Both the position numbers and the translations under genes were made by a program. Under the pieces are notes generated by a model. That model worked only from the letters and a program-made list of their open reading frames with translations. It was not told where the DNA came from and searched no databases. Below, piece by piece: positions 25,124 through 37,530 of a DNA stretch of 64,000 nt. Each line of letters starts with the position of its first letter. The first letter of the stretch is position 1. Source of the stretch: Anseranas semipalmata (Eukaryota > Chordata > Aves > Anseriformes > Anseranatidae); assembly GCA_013399115.1 (NCBI GenBank), contig VXAA01001112.1:44543-108542 (forward strand), given 5' to 3'.

Positions 25124-28100
25124 GTGTGTGAACAAAAATTAAACCAGATTTTTCCAAAAATAAGAACAGAGATTACATTGTTATTGAAAAAGACAAAATA
25201 ATCCCTATAATTTTATGAGGAAAAAGAAGGTTTCCATGTTTCCCTCCTCTGGCACAGAACTGATCCTCCCTCAATTTCTGCAGGAGCTCCTGCAGACTTT
25301 ACAATTAAAGAGGTCAGTTCCAGTGCTTGGCTGAACTGCCCCTATTTTCAAGTGAAATGCACCTGAAAGCTTTGAATGCTCTGTGATCTCTCTGTAGACA
25401 GAAACACGTATTTTAAACAGACATGTACAAACAAACTCATAAACCTTCCCTGAAGATTTTGTGCATGAAAGAGCTAGCTGTTATCCACATTAATGAGTTA
25501 GAATTTACTTTTCATGCTCAGTAATCCTGCCGCATGAACCAGTATAAAGGGAGGTCTCTTCCCAGCGGTCTTCTGTGTAAGAAAGAGAAAACCCTAAAAA
25601 AACTCATTTATCGTTGCAGTTGACTGCATAACTCCATTTTAAAGCCTCAAGGAAAGGGGAGAGACAGCTTTCCAGTGTCCTGGTCTACAAGGCAAAAGAG
25701 CTGGTTCTGAGCTTAGTTACAACAAATGTGAACCATCAAGAAATACCATTTAATTGCTGGAGTTGGAATGGTACAAAATCCTATGAGATCAAAATAAGAC
25801 CTAGCTTGCACATATTTATTTAAATCCACTAATATCAGGTAAATTTAAACTGTTTAATTTTAATATATATATATTGCCATTTTAGAAACTAAACTAAGAA
25901 GTGACCCACACTAACAAAGCTGGAAAAAGTGTGAAAGACACTTAAAGTGTGAACAATATTAAACCATTATTCTATCAGTAGGGATGTAAGAAATTAATAT
26001 TCATGTAGTAGATAATTTTTTTCTGAATAGATTAGCAGGTGGAGATAGGTGCTTTCTTTTGTATTTAGTTTTCACTCTTTCTCAAATGAAAGAATAAACT
26101 CATATCTATGCAGACTGCTTAGACTGGGTTTTACTTCCATTTGGATAACTGCAAATATTGACATCTTTAGTAAAGTTTGCTTTGTTAAATGTGTGGTTGG
26201 AAACTGAAGGAACTATTAATTTGAAATATAACCATTTAAAAAATATATAAATTAAAATTTCTTCTGGCCAGTACATTAGCTCATATTCCATGCTGTTTGA
26301 CTAGGAGTTATCTTCTTTTTTTATCTACTTTTCTTTCTTATATTTACAGATCTCCTACCACACACTAAAAACTGTATAACGTCAGTAATACCAATGAGAA
26401 TAACAACACGTAATCAAGTAACAAAAGGTAATCCAAAGCATCCAGCCTTAGCAACCTTCCAAGATTTTCTTGTACTTTTTGAAATTATTTTGGGATGACA
26501 AATAAAAAAAGCTGCATAAAAAAGAAATAGAATTGAAGTGATACCACATAGTCTACTCTAAGCAGAGTGTTTCTAAAGTAAGAGAAAAAGAAAGGAAGTT
26601 TACTTGTTCTAACCTCTTAGATATATAGTAAATGCATCAGTACCTGCCACATAATAAACCAAATACTTTTAAACTGAGAGTGGCTGGTTTTGAATTACAG
26701 ATATCTCCTTAAACATGTGCCTGACTCACTTAAGTAATCCCAGGGAAGTACTGGCACAATGATTTCAGTGCTGATCAAGGAGAAGATGTAAATAGGGTCG
26801 AGTATCTCAGTCTTTGTAATGTCTGCAGGGCAATACAAAACAAGAAAGTGGGATGGAAGCTCAGTAACCCAAAAAAGAAACCAGATGCAGAGGAAGATAC
26901 ACAAATACATATTAAAGGAAGTCTGTTTGCAAAACTTGAGCACAAGTGCAAAACTTCAGGAATGACAAACTACAAGCAACATCCCTTGTTGCCTTGAACT
27001 TGGTTTTCTTTAAAATATGTCATGGTGTATTTTACAGATTTGATTTGTGTCTTTCCTGATATTGCAACCCCTAATGGCCTTTTTTTAGAAAAGCCACTCA
27101 TGTATAAGGTGAAAGATGACTACCCACCTCTTTACATGTTCTCTTGTTAGTTTCATACCTTGCATCAATGCAGAGCCAGAGGTCCCCTTGTTCTGCCTCT
27201 CTCTCATTAGCATCTTTCCTGTATAGTTTTTTAGGACCCTCAACCCATTCTCGCTAGGAACACCCCATTGCCTCCACCAGCCACCCATGGCTTTTGAAGG
27301 AAGGTGGGAGAAGTGTTGTTGTCTGTACAGTACATACTTTGCTCTGCTAACTGCATTATGAGGTGGAGTTTCGTGGGTGTTATTGCTAGCCATAACTGCC
27401 CTAGGGAAGCACTGGTACCCTGCAAGCAAGAGGCAACTTCAGGAGAGTGACAGCAAATCTTACTGAATTACCACCCCCACTAGTACCCTGCCCACATATC
27501 CCACAGACCCCTCCAGCTCCCTCTGGGAGAACTGGGCTAGTCCCACACTTTCCGCCGTGCTTCCCTGTGAGGAGAAACAGCCAATATTCTCTTGTCATAA
27601 AAAACATCTCTCCAAATTAATTCCAAGATGAAGGACCTAAAAAACAGAAAATCTCAGGAAAAGTAACATTAGGTTTGAGCAAGCTATGAATTCAGGCCAC
27701 TTTGAGTAATGAAAGCATTTTAAAGACTAAGCTCAATTGCCCATAAATCTGCCATTATTTTTACCTTTCAGGTCAGAGTCTTTAATGAGAAGCAAATTGG
27801 GAAAGCACAAGGATAATATATGGTGAAAAATTAGGTTTATCACTGAGACCAGCAGGGACATTTCAGAGATGCAAACAGAAATCACAGTGCTAAAACAGGA
27901 ACTCATTTAACTCTCCTGGTCTGTATGTTGTGCTTTGTTACTGCATCTAAGACCTGTAACTTTTCCTCGAGCCACTTTAGCAACAGTATGCTGCCTTCAC
28001 CACCTCTTATCAGCTGCCTTCACACTAGGCACTCATAAATTAAAGCATCAGAGCACAGCTCTTGGAGCAACAACCCAAGCTCTGCACTCCCTGGACCATG

Positions 28101-30899
28101 CATCTGTCTGGGTGCTGCCCTCAGTTCAGGACCAAATCAAGCTACTGGTGCTTCCAACTCTAAACCTGACAAGCACAGTATTATTTAATTATGCAAATGA
28201 TGTTAAATTTCCCACTGGAGAGAGACGGGATATCTCCAACTTCATCCTGTGGGGCAGAAATTGAGACAGACCTGGCCAGTGTGTCTGAGATCATTTACAA
28301 TTTCATGTCTCCTGCTTTCACCCACAACCACCCTTCACCCCTGCAGTCCCTCCATGGGGACATCCCCAGAAATATTCTGAAGAACAATTAGCTATGCATT
28401 GTAATGAATCCCCTCTGGATACAGTGTACTTGTCAAGACATAATCTTTCAGAGTTCAGAGTAAACAAAATATTAGGAGCCACGTACAAAAGCCAATTCAC
28501 TTAGGGAATTTGCCTGTGGTCTGAAGGCACACTACTAGAGGCTAGCTGGGTTGTAGTGTTATTCTCAGATTTATAATGAATATGTATGAATTAGTGGCAA
28601 TTTCACATAACATAAAGCCGAATAATGCTTTCTCTGGTGTAATTGCCATGTAGCTAGGCTGTACTGACCATTAAGTCTGATCAGACATGACTTTGTTTTC
28701 TTCCTATTTCTCAGTCCACACAGGTAATCGGAGATAGAGCACACACATATTAATTAAGGGATATATATTTGCCAAGAAGCTGCAGCAGAGACCTCTGAAG
28801 CTGCAGCATTTACAAGTGGAGCTGGAAAAATATTTCAACCAGAGCACAATAAATTGACCAGCTTTATTTACAACACCTTTTACTCATTTATTAACTCTTC
28901 AAGAAGATATTAAGGAATGGATCTCTAATGTAAACAAGGCCACAAATTCTTACTGTGAGCTGAGCAGAGCTGTGTACAGTGCTGAGAGAGTGACTTTGCA
29001 GCCAAGAGACAGTTGGTTGTCATTACCAGAGGACTTCGGCAAAGAAAAAGTTTAACTCCTTTTTCTCCGCCTCTGTCAGACTGGTGTGTGACAACATGCC
29101 ATGCCAGAGACACATGCTGGTGCATTTCATGTGCAACTGATGCAGAATGAACTGTTTCTATCACATTTCATGCCTTTGTCTGAAATTCTGTCATAATTTC
29201 TGTGAACAGTAGTAATATTTTAAGTCTTGCAAGTAATTTAATGACTTCACAATTTGATCCACTTCTTCCAAAATTAAACTGTGATTGCTAGACCTCAGCA
29301 AACTGGTTAAATGCTATGTAAAATTGTCCAGGTTTTCCCAGGTAAGAGATATCTGTTAAAGTCTCAGGTTCAGCTGTGAAGTATCAAAGAGCTTTTGTGT
29401 CTTTGAAGATCTTTTAGAGATTTTTGCTTAAATTGTGAAGCATAACCTCAGATTGCGTGGGGAAAACATTAAAATTCAGTAGTTTTCAAGATGATTTTGA
29501 CATGAAATTGAGTTAAACATTGCCAAGTCTGCTTATATGCTATGCAAGAGAAAAAGCATAGAAGGAAGTTCTCAGATTTCATCTATCTACAATCTTCAGT
29601 GGAAGCATGGATTTTTTTACTCACAAAATCACAGAAGTGGTACAAATGGAGACCTTAAGCCGATGTTGCTTAGTCATAATTTAACATGGTTGATACTTAG
29701 AGTGTATTGATTTGTTTGAGTATATTTGACTTCTGTCAAGTCATGATATTTTCTCCCTTTAATTGTCTGAATTATTTCAGTTGAAAACTTTAGTGAAACT
29801 TTTTATTTTATATGAAAAAGACCACCCAGATTTCTCTCTGAAGCAAACCTGATGTAGGTGTGTTCACCACACTGCTCAATGATGACAGTATCAAATGATG
29901 AATAAAGCCTGTACCAAAAATGACAGAGCCATTCACATTCATTTGCCTTATGCTCGGAGCATCTGCCAGAATTTGCTTTTTCATATTACTGTATTACTAT
30001 TCATACGTCATTTGTTACTGATGTCACCTTGCAAAACAGAATAGTGATTCCCAGACAGGACAAAAGCAGATGTACTGTATTTCACATTTAACTGTACTTA
30101 CATAAACCAAAGTCTACTTATATTAATGCAATTTTAATATAAAAATATGCTGTCCCTCTTTTCTAGAAATTGTGCTTAAATGTTCCCAGATACTTGTTTT
30201 GGAGAAGACACACTATTATTTTGTGAGATGGGCTTTTTTCTACCGTTTTCTTTTCTGGTTTTGTTTCCTTAAGATTATTTTACTCTTATAAAAGGGGATT
30301 CAGTGTGTGAATTCACAGTGCAGGTTAGCCTTATATATTTTGCAACAGTATTTTACACCAAATCAAGAACATTGTCCTTGTAAATGAAGAAAATAGTGTG
30401 CTGGATGTGTACTCCACGTATCGAGATTTAGTTCACATTAACAGTGGAGAAGGATGCCTAAGAAATATGATATAGCCACTTAGTTACTTCCACAGTATGT
30501 TAAAAGACAACCTCAAGCACCCACTTAATGTTGCTAGCCTGATGGCAGAGTTGGCACTCAGGATTTCTTGGCATCTAATGAAACCAGGTGGAAAAGTGAA
30601 ACAAGTAAAGGACTGCACACCATGGAAAGAGCAGAATGGGGAAGCAGAGACTGAAGAAGACTTGCTTGTTATTAGCCCAGGCAGATTGCCATCTCATTCC
30701 TCAGTCCAATCACACTGCCTTTCTGCTTTCCCAAATAATGAGGAGAAATTAGGATGATTACGCTCCAGTAATTCCTTGATGAAGCAATTCCACTCCTGAA
30801 CTGAAAAAGCAATGAGGAGAATTGAGAAAACCAAATTCCTTCTTTTTTGTTTGTTTGTCTACATTTCTCTCCATTTTTCATTCTTGCAAAGTTCAGTAA

Positions 30900-31095
30900 A
30901 AGCATAGAGCAGGGATTCATGAGCTGCAAAACCAGAAGGGACCATCACAATTAGGTAATCTCACCCCAGACTTTCAGTGGGGAACACATCTTCACAAAGA
31001 AAGGGGCCAGCAGATGTAATCAGAGACCTTCCAGACTCACTGGTCTCACTGATCTGAAATTATTAGTACAAAACTGCACAGCTTGGAGGATCTTA
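30900..31095 (-). mobile_element. Ancient CR1/L3-like 3' fragment
   Basis: The stretch 'aaaaccagaagggaccatca' followed by 'ggtaatctcaccccag' resembles the 3' end of old amniote CR1/L3 elements read on the complementary strand. Similarity falls off beyond about 31000. The element is far more diverged than the other CR1 copies in the window and its limits are uncertain. Confidence 0.45.
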
Positions 31096-32002
31096 TCTAA
31101 CCTGCCCACACTGTACACAGAGCAGAAACATAAGAAGGGGCCATCCACAAAGTAGAAGAGGAGTTGTAAGGGTCCAGTTTTTTAAAGACAGAGAGTTTCA
31201 CATGTTCATTATTGCATACAAGGGAAGTGGGAGCATTTTAATCTTTATTTCAATCCTAAGGTCCCAGAATTGATCCCATCATGAAGTATTCCTCGAGTTC
31301 TACATCAAAGCTGTAGACCAAACTTGCGTATATCCAGGGCAGGGGTGCTCCCACAGCCCACCCTTGGTGAGCACCTCTGGGGACCGACACGAGGGAGGGT
31401 GGGAGGCAGTTTGTGACACCCAGGGCCCAGGAGGGGAGCATGTGTGTGAGCAACTGTGTGTGCACAGGTGCAATTAGACCTTCTTGGGATTTACTACAGA
31501 AGGCTGTTTACAAATTTGTAGGTGTTTCTCAGTGTTTTATAAGTGTCTGTCACTGTAGTTTATCTGTTGCATTTCTGTTATGGATCCTCATTTTATAGTT
31601 TACTGAGTTGCTGGTTAATTATGTCTGATTAATATATCAATATGTAGCTGTAATCCTGGGTTAGTGATTTGAACTGAGCATTTTTTTTCCCTGTGATAAT
31701 ACAGTGTAATTTTGTTCTTTCATCCCATAGGCAGGTCTCATTATTTGCTAAGATGGACATAGAGAATTTCTGATATCCACATCTTTGCTATCTTCAGTGT
31801 ATGAAAAACAACTGAAATAAAACGTGAAAATGTTTATGTAATAATTTACAAATAAAATTGCTAGATGTTATTCAAGCAAATAAACCGCAATACTTACAAA
31901 GGCATGTTAATCTGATCAGAGCATAGAGCAGGTCCTTGTAAACCTGTTCTCACTAGCTTCAAAGTATTCTCAAGGTGGCTGTATATTGATAGGTGAGAGA
32001 TA

Positions 32003-32036
32003 CCCCACCCCACCCCACACCCCCACCCCATGCCCC
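32003..32036 (-). repeat. C4A-type tract, G-quadruplex-capable on minus strand
   Basis: Six runs of four or five C lie within 34 bases, separated by one to three bases. The minus strand therefore has six G-runs of four or more with short loops, which fits the usual quadruplex pattern. Confidence 0.85.
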
Positions 32037-33697
32037 AACTAACATTTTTAGATACACACTGGAGAAAAAAATGGGCAAAAATAATGCTGCGTAATTTTTA
32101 TGGATTCATAATTACTTTTTCAGGAGAAGAAAGTCCTCCTCCTCCAAATCCAGCAAGGAGAGCAGTGCTGTCTCTTCCGTGACTTCTTCATAGAGGGAAC
32201 ATCCTTTTCAAGGTGGTTTATGTGCTGATAAAGTTCTTGAATGCAAGATAGAAGCATTTATCCCTAGAGTGGCAGGTACTTAGGCAAGGTAAGGTACTTC
32301 ACCTCTGTTATCTGTTATTGTACCTCTGTTACTAAAAAGAGTGGTCTTTTCAGTGGTCTCCTGTAGTTAGACTCTTATGTTTTTGGAACCTGTGACCACT
32401 TCTTGCTATATGTGCATATAGCATTTAACAGAATAGGGACCCCAAAGATTGCTGGCTACCTAAAACTGGTTCCAAACAATTCAATCCAGCAATTCACCCT
32501 GTTTCTCAGGTGAAAAACATGCAATCACAGACAAAATCACTGCTCCAAGTTCCCTCTGTTGGCCACACATCGATGAATGTGTCCCACTGTGTTTCACAGG
32601 TGGGCATGATCTCTCAGACCTAGCCTGCACAACGTGTATTTGTGATAAGACACAGCATGATGTGAACTCACAGAGAAGAAAAACAGCTGCTCCCGTGTGA
32701 TTTCAGTACCTATGGCATTGCAGTTTCTCTTCTCATCATTGTTGGGTTTATATTCATTTCTGAGCTACCATTTCTGAGCTCTGTTCCCAGACATCCACTA
32801 TTGCCATGTATCCAGCAAACTTCTTGTCATACCAACATTTTCATCCCTTCTGCTTCAGAGGCTTGCACACCCAACTTGTGTCTCTGTTAACATGTCTAAA
32901 AGCTCACAAAATCACATGAGGGAAAGACTTAAAAAGAGTGAAATAGAAAGTGAAAGGGGATTCTGTTGGCCAAGAGGGAAGTGAGAGTGAGGTCACAAAT
33001 AGAGTATTGTCATCTGAATCCAGAGCCAAGGGAAAGTGGGACAATCTCAACTGCTATACTGGCCTGGGATTTACTGCATGACAAAACAGCAATTGGGGTA
33101 GAAGTAGAATTTAAATAAATAAGTAAACTTGTATTTCTTAAAGTAATGAGAGAACACATAAAGAAGAGCTGTGAAAACCTGAAGGACTTTCTCCAAATCT
33201 ACTTTGACTCAGAATTTGCCCACACTAAGAAAACCCTTCTTTGAAGCTCCCACAAGGTAAGTAGCATCTGTGAGGAAGACGTTAAAAACTGCTAATTGGC
33301 AAGACCGTCCGTCTGACTGCTGCTCTCTAAACCTTCTGGCATGTTGTACAGTAGATGAAGACAGAGCGATCAGCAGAAAAAGCAGAAGGATAGCTGTGCT
33401 ATAATCCTTGCAGATTTTGGTTTAAACCAGCAGCTTTTCAGAAGATTCTAGGTAGCATATACTGTACCCATTTTCTATGGGAAAAAAAAAAAAAAAAAAG
33501 ATTATTTTATTCTTCTGAGCACTGCAATGCTCACCATCTTAATGGAAATAAAACTGACCTATCTAGAGCCTTTTGGTTAATTTCTGACCTCTTCTTCATC
33601 ACTTTTTCATCAGCTTGCCCTTCACCAGGCCCTCATGGTTTCAGGGGGGTTACACTATGATACCCAGGAAGAAAATGCAGCAACAGTTGTAAGGCTT

Positions 33698-33715
33698 TTG
33701 TTGTTGTTGTTGTTG
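33698..33715 (+). repeat. (TTG)6 microsatellite
   Basis: Six perfect TTG units followed by a short T run. Confidence 0.9.
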
Positions 33716-35384
33716 TTTTTCTGCTGTGGGACTCATGGAGGCTGAAGCAGACATGATTATCTTGTAGAAAATGTGAACTATTCTGATGTGACCTCTGGAA
33801 TTTGGGATAAGAAAAGGCAAAGAAAATGTTTTTCTCTAATTATTTATTAATATTTTGTGATATATTGTTGCAGGTTGAACTCAATGGCCTCCTACCATGA
33901 AAATTGCCCATCACAGATACAACAGATACTGAAGAGCTTAGTTCATTTACGTCCTCATTCACTACACCAGCTCAACAGTGTGAGTTATGATGCTCAGACT
34001 TTCTAAGGGTGAAGTAGCATCTATTACCTCAATTTCTCTGTTTGTTTGTTAGCTTGCTTTTAGAATAAATTCCTGTATTTTCCTAAATGAACTTTCTTTT
34101 AAAAATCAGCCTCAGTCAAAATCCATTTGTCAATGCAACTTTCCACACAGAATCCCAACATTAAAAAATAAAAAAGACAGCTAATCAACAGGAAACACTG
34201 ATACATAATCATTTCGTAAAGATTTTGGATGGAGAGAGAATTTTTAAAAGTTGCATTTATATTAATTTAGTTAAAACTTAAATTAGGAAATCTTACTCTG
34301 ACAGATGTAACCAAGCTGGTAAGAAAACGAAAAATAAATATAGATTGATTTGTAGCAACCAGAAAGTCCCGGATGGTTGATTTCATTTGGAGAACTTACA
34401 CTGACAACACTAGCAAAAGAACTCCACATCAAAAAAGATTTATATCAGGATCCTTTGCCACCGTAACATTGACTGCATAATTATGTCCCACTCCTGCCCA
34501 AGCATTTCCACATGCAGAAATGCTCACTGAGAGTACAGTATAGGATGCTTCTGGAACATAACATTTTGCGGGTGCATTTTGCTGAAGTGCACCCATGCAG
34601 CAAGTCTGACTCTTCCAAGAAGTACCAGAAGTACCATGTGTGAAGGATATGGTTGATCTGGGCACAAACTGTAGAGATGTCACCACATTTCCAGAAGGAT
34701 AGCCACAGGGTGAGACACTGGACAAAGAAATACTTGCCCAGGGGCTTCTACAGGGTTTTCGATCACCAGAAATATCCCACCCAGGCACTAATTACATATA
34801 GGCTGCTAAAATCTTTTAAGTCTGAAATTGGTATCAGTTGCCAGAAGTTCTAACTTCTAGTCCTGGATCTTGTCCCTAGGGAGCACAGGCTTTTCCACAA
34901 AGCCTTATGAGTTTCCCTCAGGTTCAGCATTGGTTTCACTGCACATTTCGATGCACGTAAGAAGAAAACTGTAGGACTATAGGTTCCCATCCGCACAGTG
35001 ACTAAGCCTGAATGGTAAAAGTGGCTATGATTGCCTTCAGATGAACATCCTTGGTACAAGGAAAAAGTTGTACACTTTTCTTCTGATTCAGTGATTTCGT
35101 ACATGACTGAATAACCTGAACAAGCTAGAAGAAAGAGCTATCTCAGGCATGCAAGTCTTCTCTGTTTCAATAAACCTGGGCATGAGGGTATGCTGGAAAT
35201 GGAGAGGCACAAGTATGAATCTTGTCCAGTAGTGATGGAAATTTACCTGGGTCTCAATCAGCCCGAATGAGAGCCTGGGAAAGGAAACCCATTTGCCATC
35301 ACCAGACAGCGTGGCTTGAAGGATGATTGCTGATGTTGACTTTTAAGCAAGCAGCTAGGGTCGACCCCAGCTGTATTTTCAGAG

Positions 35385-36062
35385 CATGGTACATGGTTGC
35401 ATGGTGCAATACTCTAATCCCCAGATGTGCTTTCTTTCAAAGGCTGGAGATTTGCGGTGGTTTTTTTGCATCCCCTGGGGTTGTTTCTTTTATTGAATAG
35501 CACAGGCAGTTTTCAGCACTGCCTTCCCCTGAGGTAGCCATCCTTGTTCCCATTCCTGATTCTTCCTCCTTTGATACATATCATCCAAAAAATCAACTTT
35601 CCCTGATGTCTCCCAATCTAATGCTTCATTTCTTACTGCAGATAGAGTAGCTATTTTTAATTTTTGCATAATGATAAACTTTTGCAGGATTTTTACCTCA
35701 TATTTACTACTATCTGACCCCTTTAGGGTCTGTCTTTGTTCCTTTGAAATCCTGCTGAATTATACATTTAAATCCTTTCACTTGTTCTTGTAATGTGTCC
35801 TTTTCCTTTCTAGTTGCCACGTTTTTCTGTGTCATGCTGCTTTTCTGAAATTTCTTTCTGGGCTGCAAAATGACTTTGCTTTTCTAACGACAGGTCAATT
35901 TCATTTTCCTTAAGGTCCTCTCTTAATCCATTATTTTCAGATTCCAGCCACTGATTTTTCTGCTGTTACTTCAGCAAAATCAGCACAAAATATTTTAGCA
36001 GCGTCCCACAATAATCCCAATAAAAAGGGATATGTATCCTTAGGTTTCATTCGTAAACCATA
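35385..36062 (-). pseudogene. Broken endogenous retroviral gag-like remnant
   Basis: Conceptual translation of the minus strand gives coherent segments that hop between the three frames. The first, near 36055-35970, includes 'YPFLLGLLWDAAKIFCADFA'. The next, about 35945-35830, is charged and coiled-coil-like ('LREDLKENEIDLSLEKQSHF'). It is followed by a Lys/Gln-rich part ('EKDTLQEQVKGF') and, at about 35730-35490, a segment with 'ATLSAVRNEALDWET' and 'WLPQGKAVLKTA'. At least two frame changes and several in-frame stops separate them, so it is non-functional. The order, with a helical start, a coiled coil and then an acidic Trp-containing stretch, reminds me of gag regions of avian ERVL-like elements. 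That is family recognition, not a search result. No LTR is evident on either side. A decayed host coiled-coil pseudogene is the main alternative. Confidence 0.45.
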
Positions 36063-36065
36063 CAA

Positions 36066-36185
36066 TTATCTGAGTAATGTATTGTAGTATTACTAGCTAA
36101 ATAATCTGAGTAACAGATTGTAATATATTACCTATTGCTCTGTAATATATGACCTCTGTATATATATTGCTCTGTAATATATTAC
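36066..36185. repeat. AT-rich minisatellite-like direct repeats
   Basis: Two imperfect repeat families lie side by side. 'atctgagtaa' begins at 36068 and 36104 (spacing 36). 'attgctctgtaatatat' begins at 36134 and 36166 (spacing 32). The phrase 'gtaatatatta' recurs in both. The cluster abuts the gag-like remnant on its upstream side. Confidence 0.6.
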
Positions 36186-36752
36186 TTTTTACTCTGTGAA
36201 CTGGAGGGACACTTTTCTTCTTCTTCCGCATGAAAGTGCCTAAAACCCATATTGTTTCCTACAACATAGACACTTACCTTTTTTAAAATTTATCCAACCT
36301 GTTTCCCTTTTTTTGCCATGCACATAGGGATTAGACTGACAAAAAAATCAGTAAAGGAAAGAAATGTTTTTTTATTATTTTTTTTATTTTTTTTATTAGT
36401 GGTAGCTATATTATCTTACCTTAGAAAAGAAAGTTAAACTTCAGTTTATAGGAGGAATTTGGTAAAGTTTAGTATGACGTCCTGCTAAAAGGAAAGCAAA
36501 GATCAGTCTGCCTTACCATCCACAGGGAGTAGCACTTTCTGGTAAGACAGTCACCCATGTACTGTTAAGTCCAGCGAGTGCATGCCAATAGCCAACGCTA
36601 TTTTCTTTCTATATTTCTTAAATTGGGCCTAAGTTATCAAAGTACTTTAGGAAGAAAAATTAGGAATAATGACAGCTAGACAAGTGTCAGCTTGGACACA
36701 TTCATCATCTTTCAGCAGAATACCAAAAATTAGAACTCTATTTATGGACAGT

Positions 36753-36803
36753 AAAACTGTCTCTTGTTTTATTCCTGCAAAACTGTCTCTTGTTTTATTC
36801 CTC
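36753..36803. repeat. 26-bp tandem duplication
   Basis: The unit beginning 'aaaactgtctcttgttttat' occurs twice head to tail at 36753 and 36779, nearly identical, which indicates a recent replication-slippage duplication. Confidence 0.85.
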
Positions 36804-37448
36804 CTTGCAGTGGAAAAACCTGGTGAGCACATATTTCATACCTGCCAAGCATTGCAAAGCATACAAGTCTACTGCATAGCCTTCTTTCTTCCTCCGGGAG
36901 CCAAAGGTAGAATAAATCTCCCTGGAAGGCTTTGGTTGTATGTTCAAGCAGTTAAAGTACTTGGTGAACCTAAAATTACAGTGACATTTTTTTCATGGAT
37001 AGTTGTCCCAGTTCAATATTATCAACGCAATGATATTTGAAGCGTTTCTGACAAAGGTTGTCATTGCTAGTAGCTTTTCAATGGTGCATATTCTGCATCA
37101 TTTAGCTGCATAGATACTTGCTTGGGTAGCCTGGCAGTATCCTAGCACATTCAGAAAAGGAAAGAATATCAAGGCATCTGTGTAATTAAGACTGATAGTC
37201 TTATATTGCAGGAGAGCTACTATTCCAGCCAGTTTGCTAAAGAGTGGATTGGGAGTGCAGCTCTGTGTTTGTTTACCCGATGAACATCTGCACAGAAATC
37301 TGATGTCGTGGTTTGCCAGGAAATTTTACTGGAGGGGAGCTGAAATATTTAGCAATTTGATCAGTCTGTTTCTCTGCCCCAAGGAGGATATGGAAGTGTG
37401 TCAGGTCTTGTTATTTCAGCTACAGTTCTTGTATATCCTTATCAAGGT

Positions 37449-37530
37449 GCTGATTTGGCAATTCAGACACACTCCTACACAACTGAAATAAGATGCTGAT
37501 TTGGCGGTTTAGACACACTCATATATAGCT
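37449..37530. repeat. 46-bp imperfect tandem duplication
   Basis: 'gctgatttggcaattcagac' at 37449 is repeated as 'gctgatttggcggtttagac' at 37495, both followed by 'acactc'. The downstream halves of the two units have diverged. Confidence 0.7.

Larger units (their letters stand above)
20856..30899. other. Intergenic, repeat-poor
   Basis: Ten kilobases with no recognisable transposon or gene. A GC-richer block at 22740-23780 carries frames of 166-169 codons on opposite strands; neither has a recognisable domain. Low-complexity tracts are at 22456, 24680 (A-run) and 25071. Confidence 0.5.
31096..35384. other. Intergenic, nothing coding recognised
   Basis: Contains the C-rich quadruplex tract at 32003, an A-run of about 19 at 33481 and (TTG)6 at 33698. 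The region 34430-35110, downstream of the gag-like remnant on the minus strand, has minus-strand frames of 119 and 84 codons. It could be a further decayed part of the same retroelement, but I recognised no pol or env motif. Confidence 0.4.

Noticed and set aside
29620..29690. Possible old CR1 3' tail ('atcacagaagtggtacaaat')
   Set aside because: Only a few words resemble CR1 and the flanks do not continue the similarity.
37302..37330. 'gatgtcgtggtttgccagg' resembling an avian LTR terminus
   Set aside because: The similarity stops after about a dozen bases and the rest of the LTR is absent.
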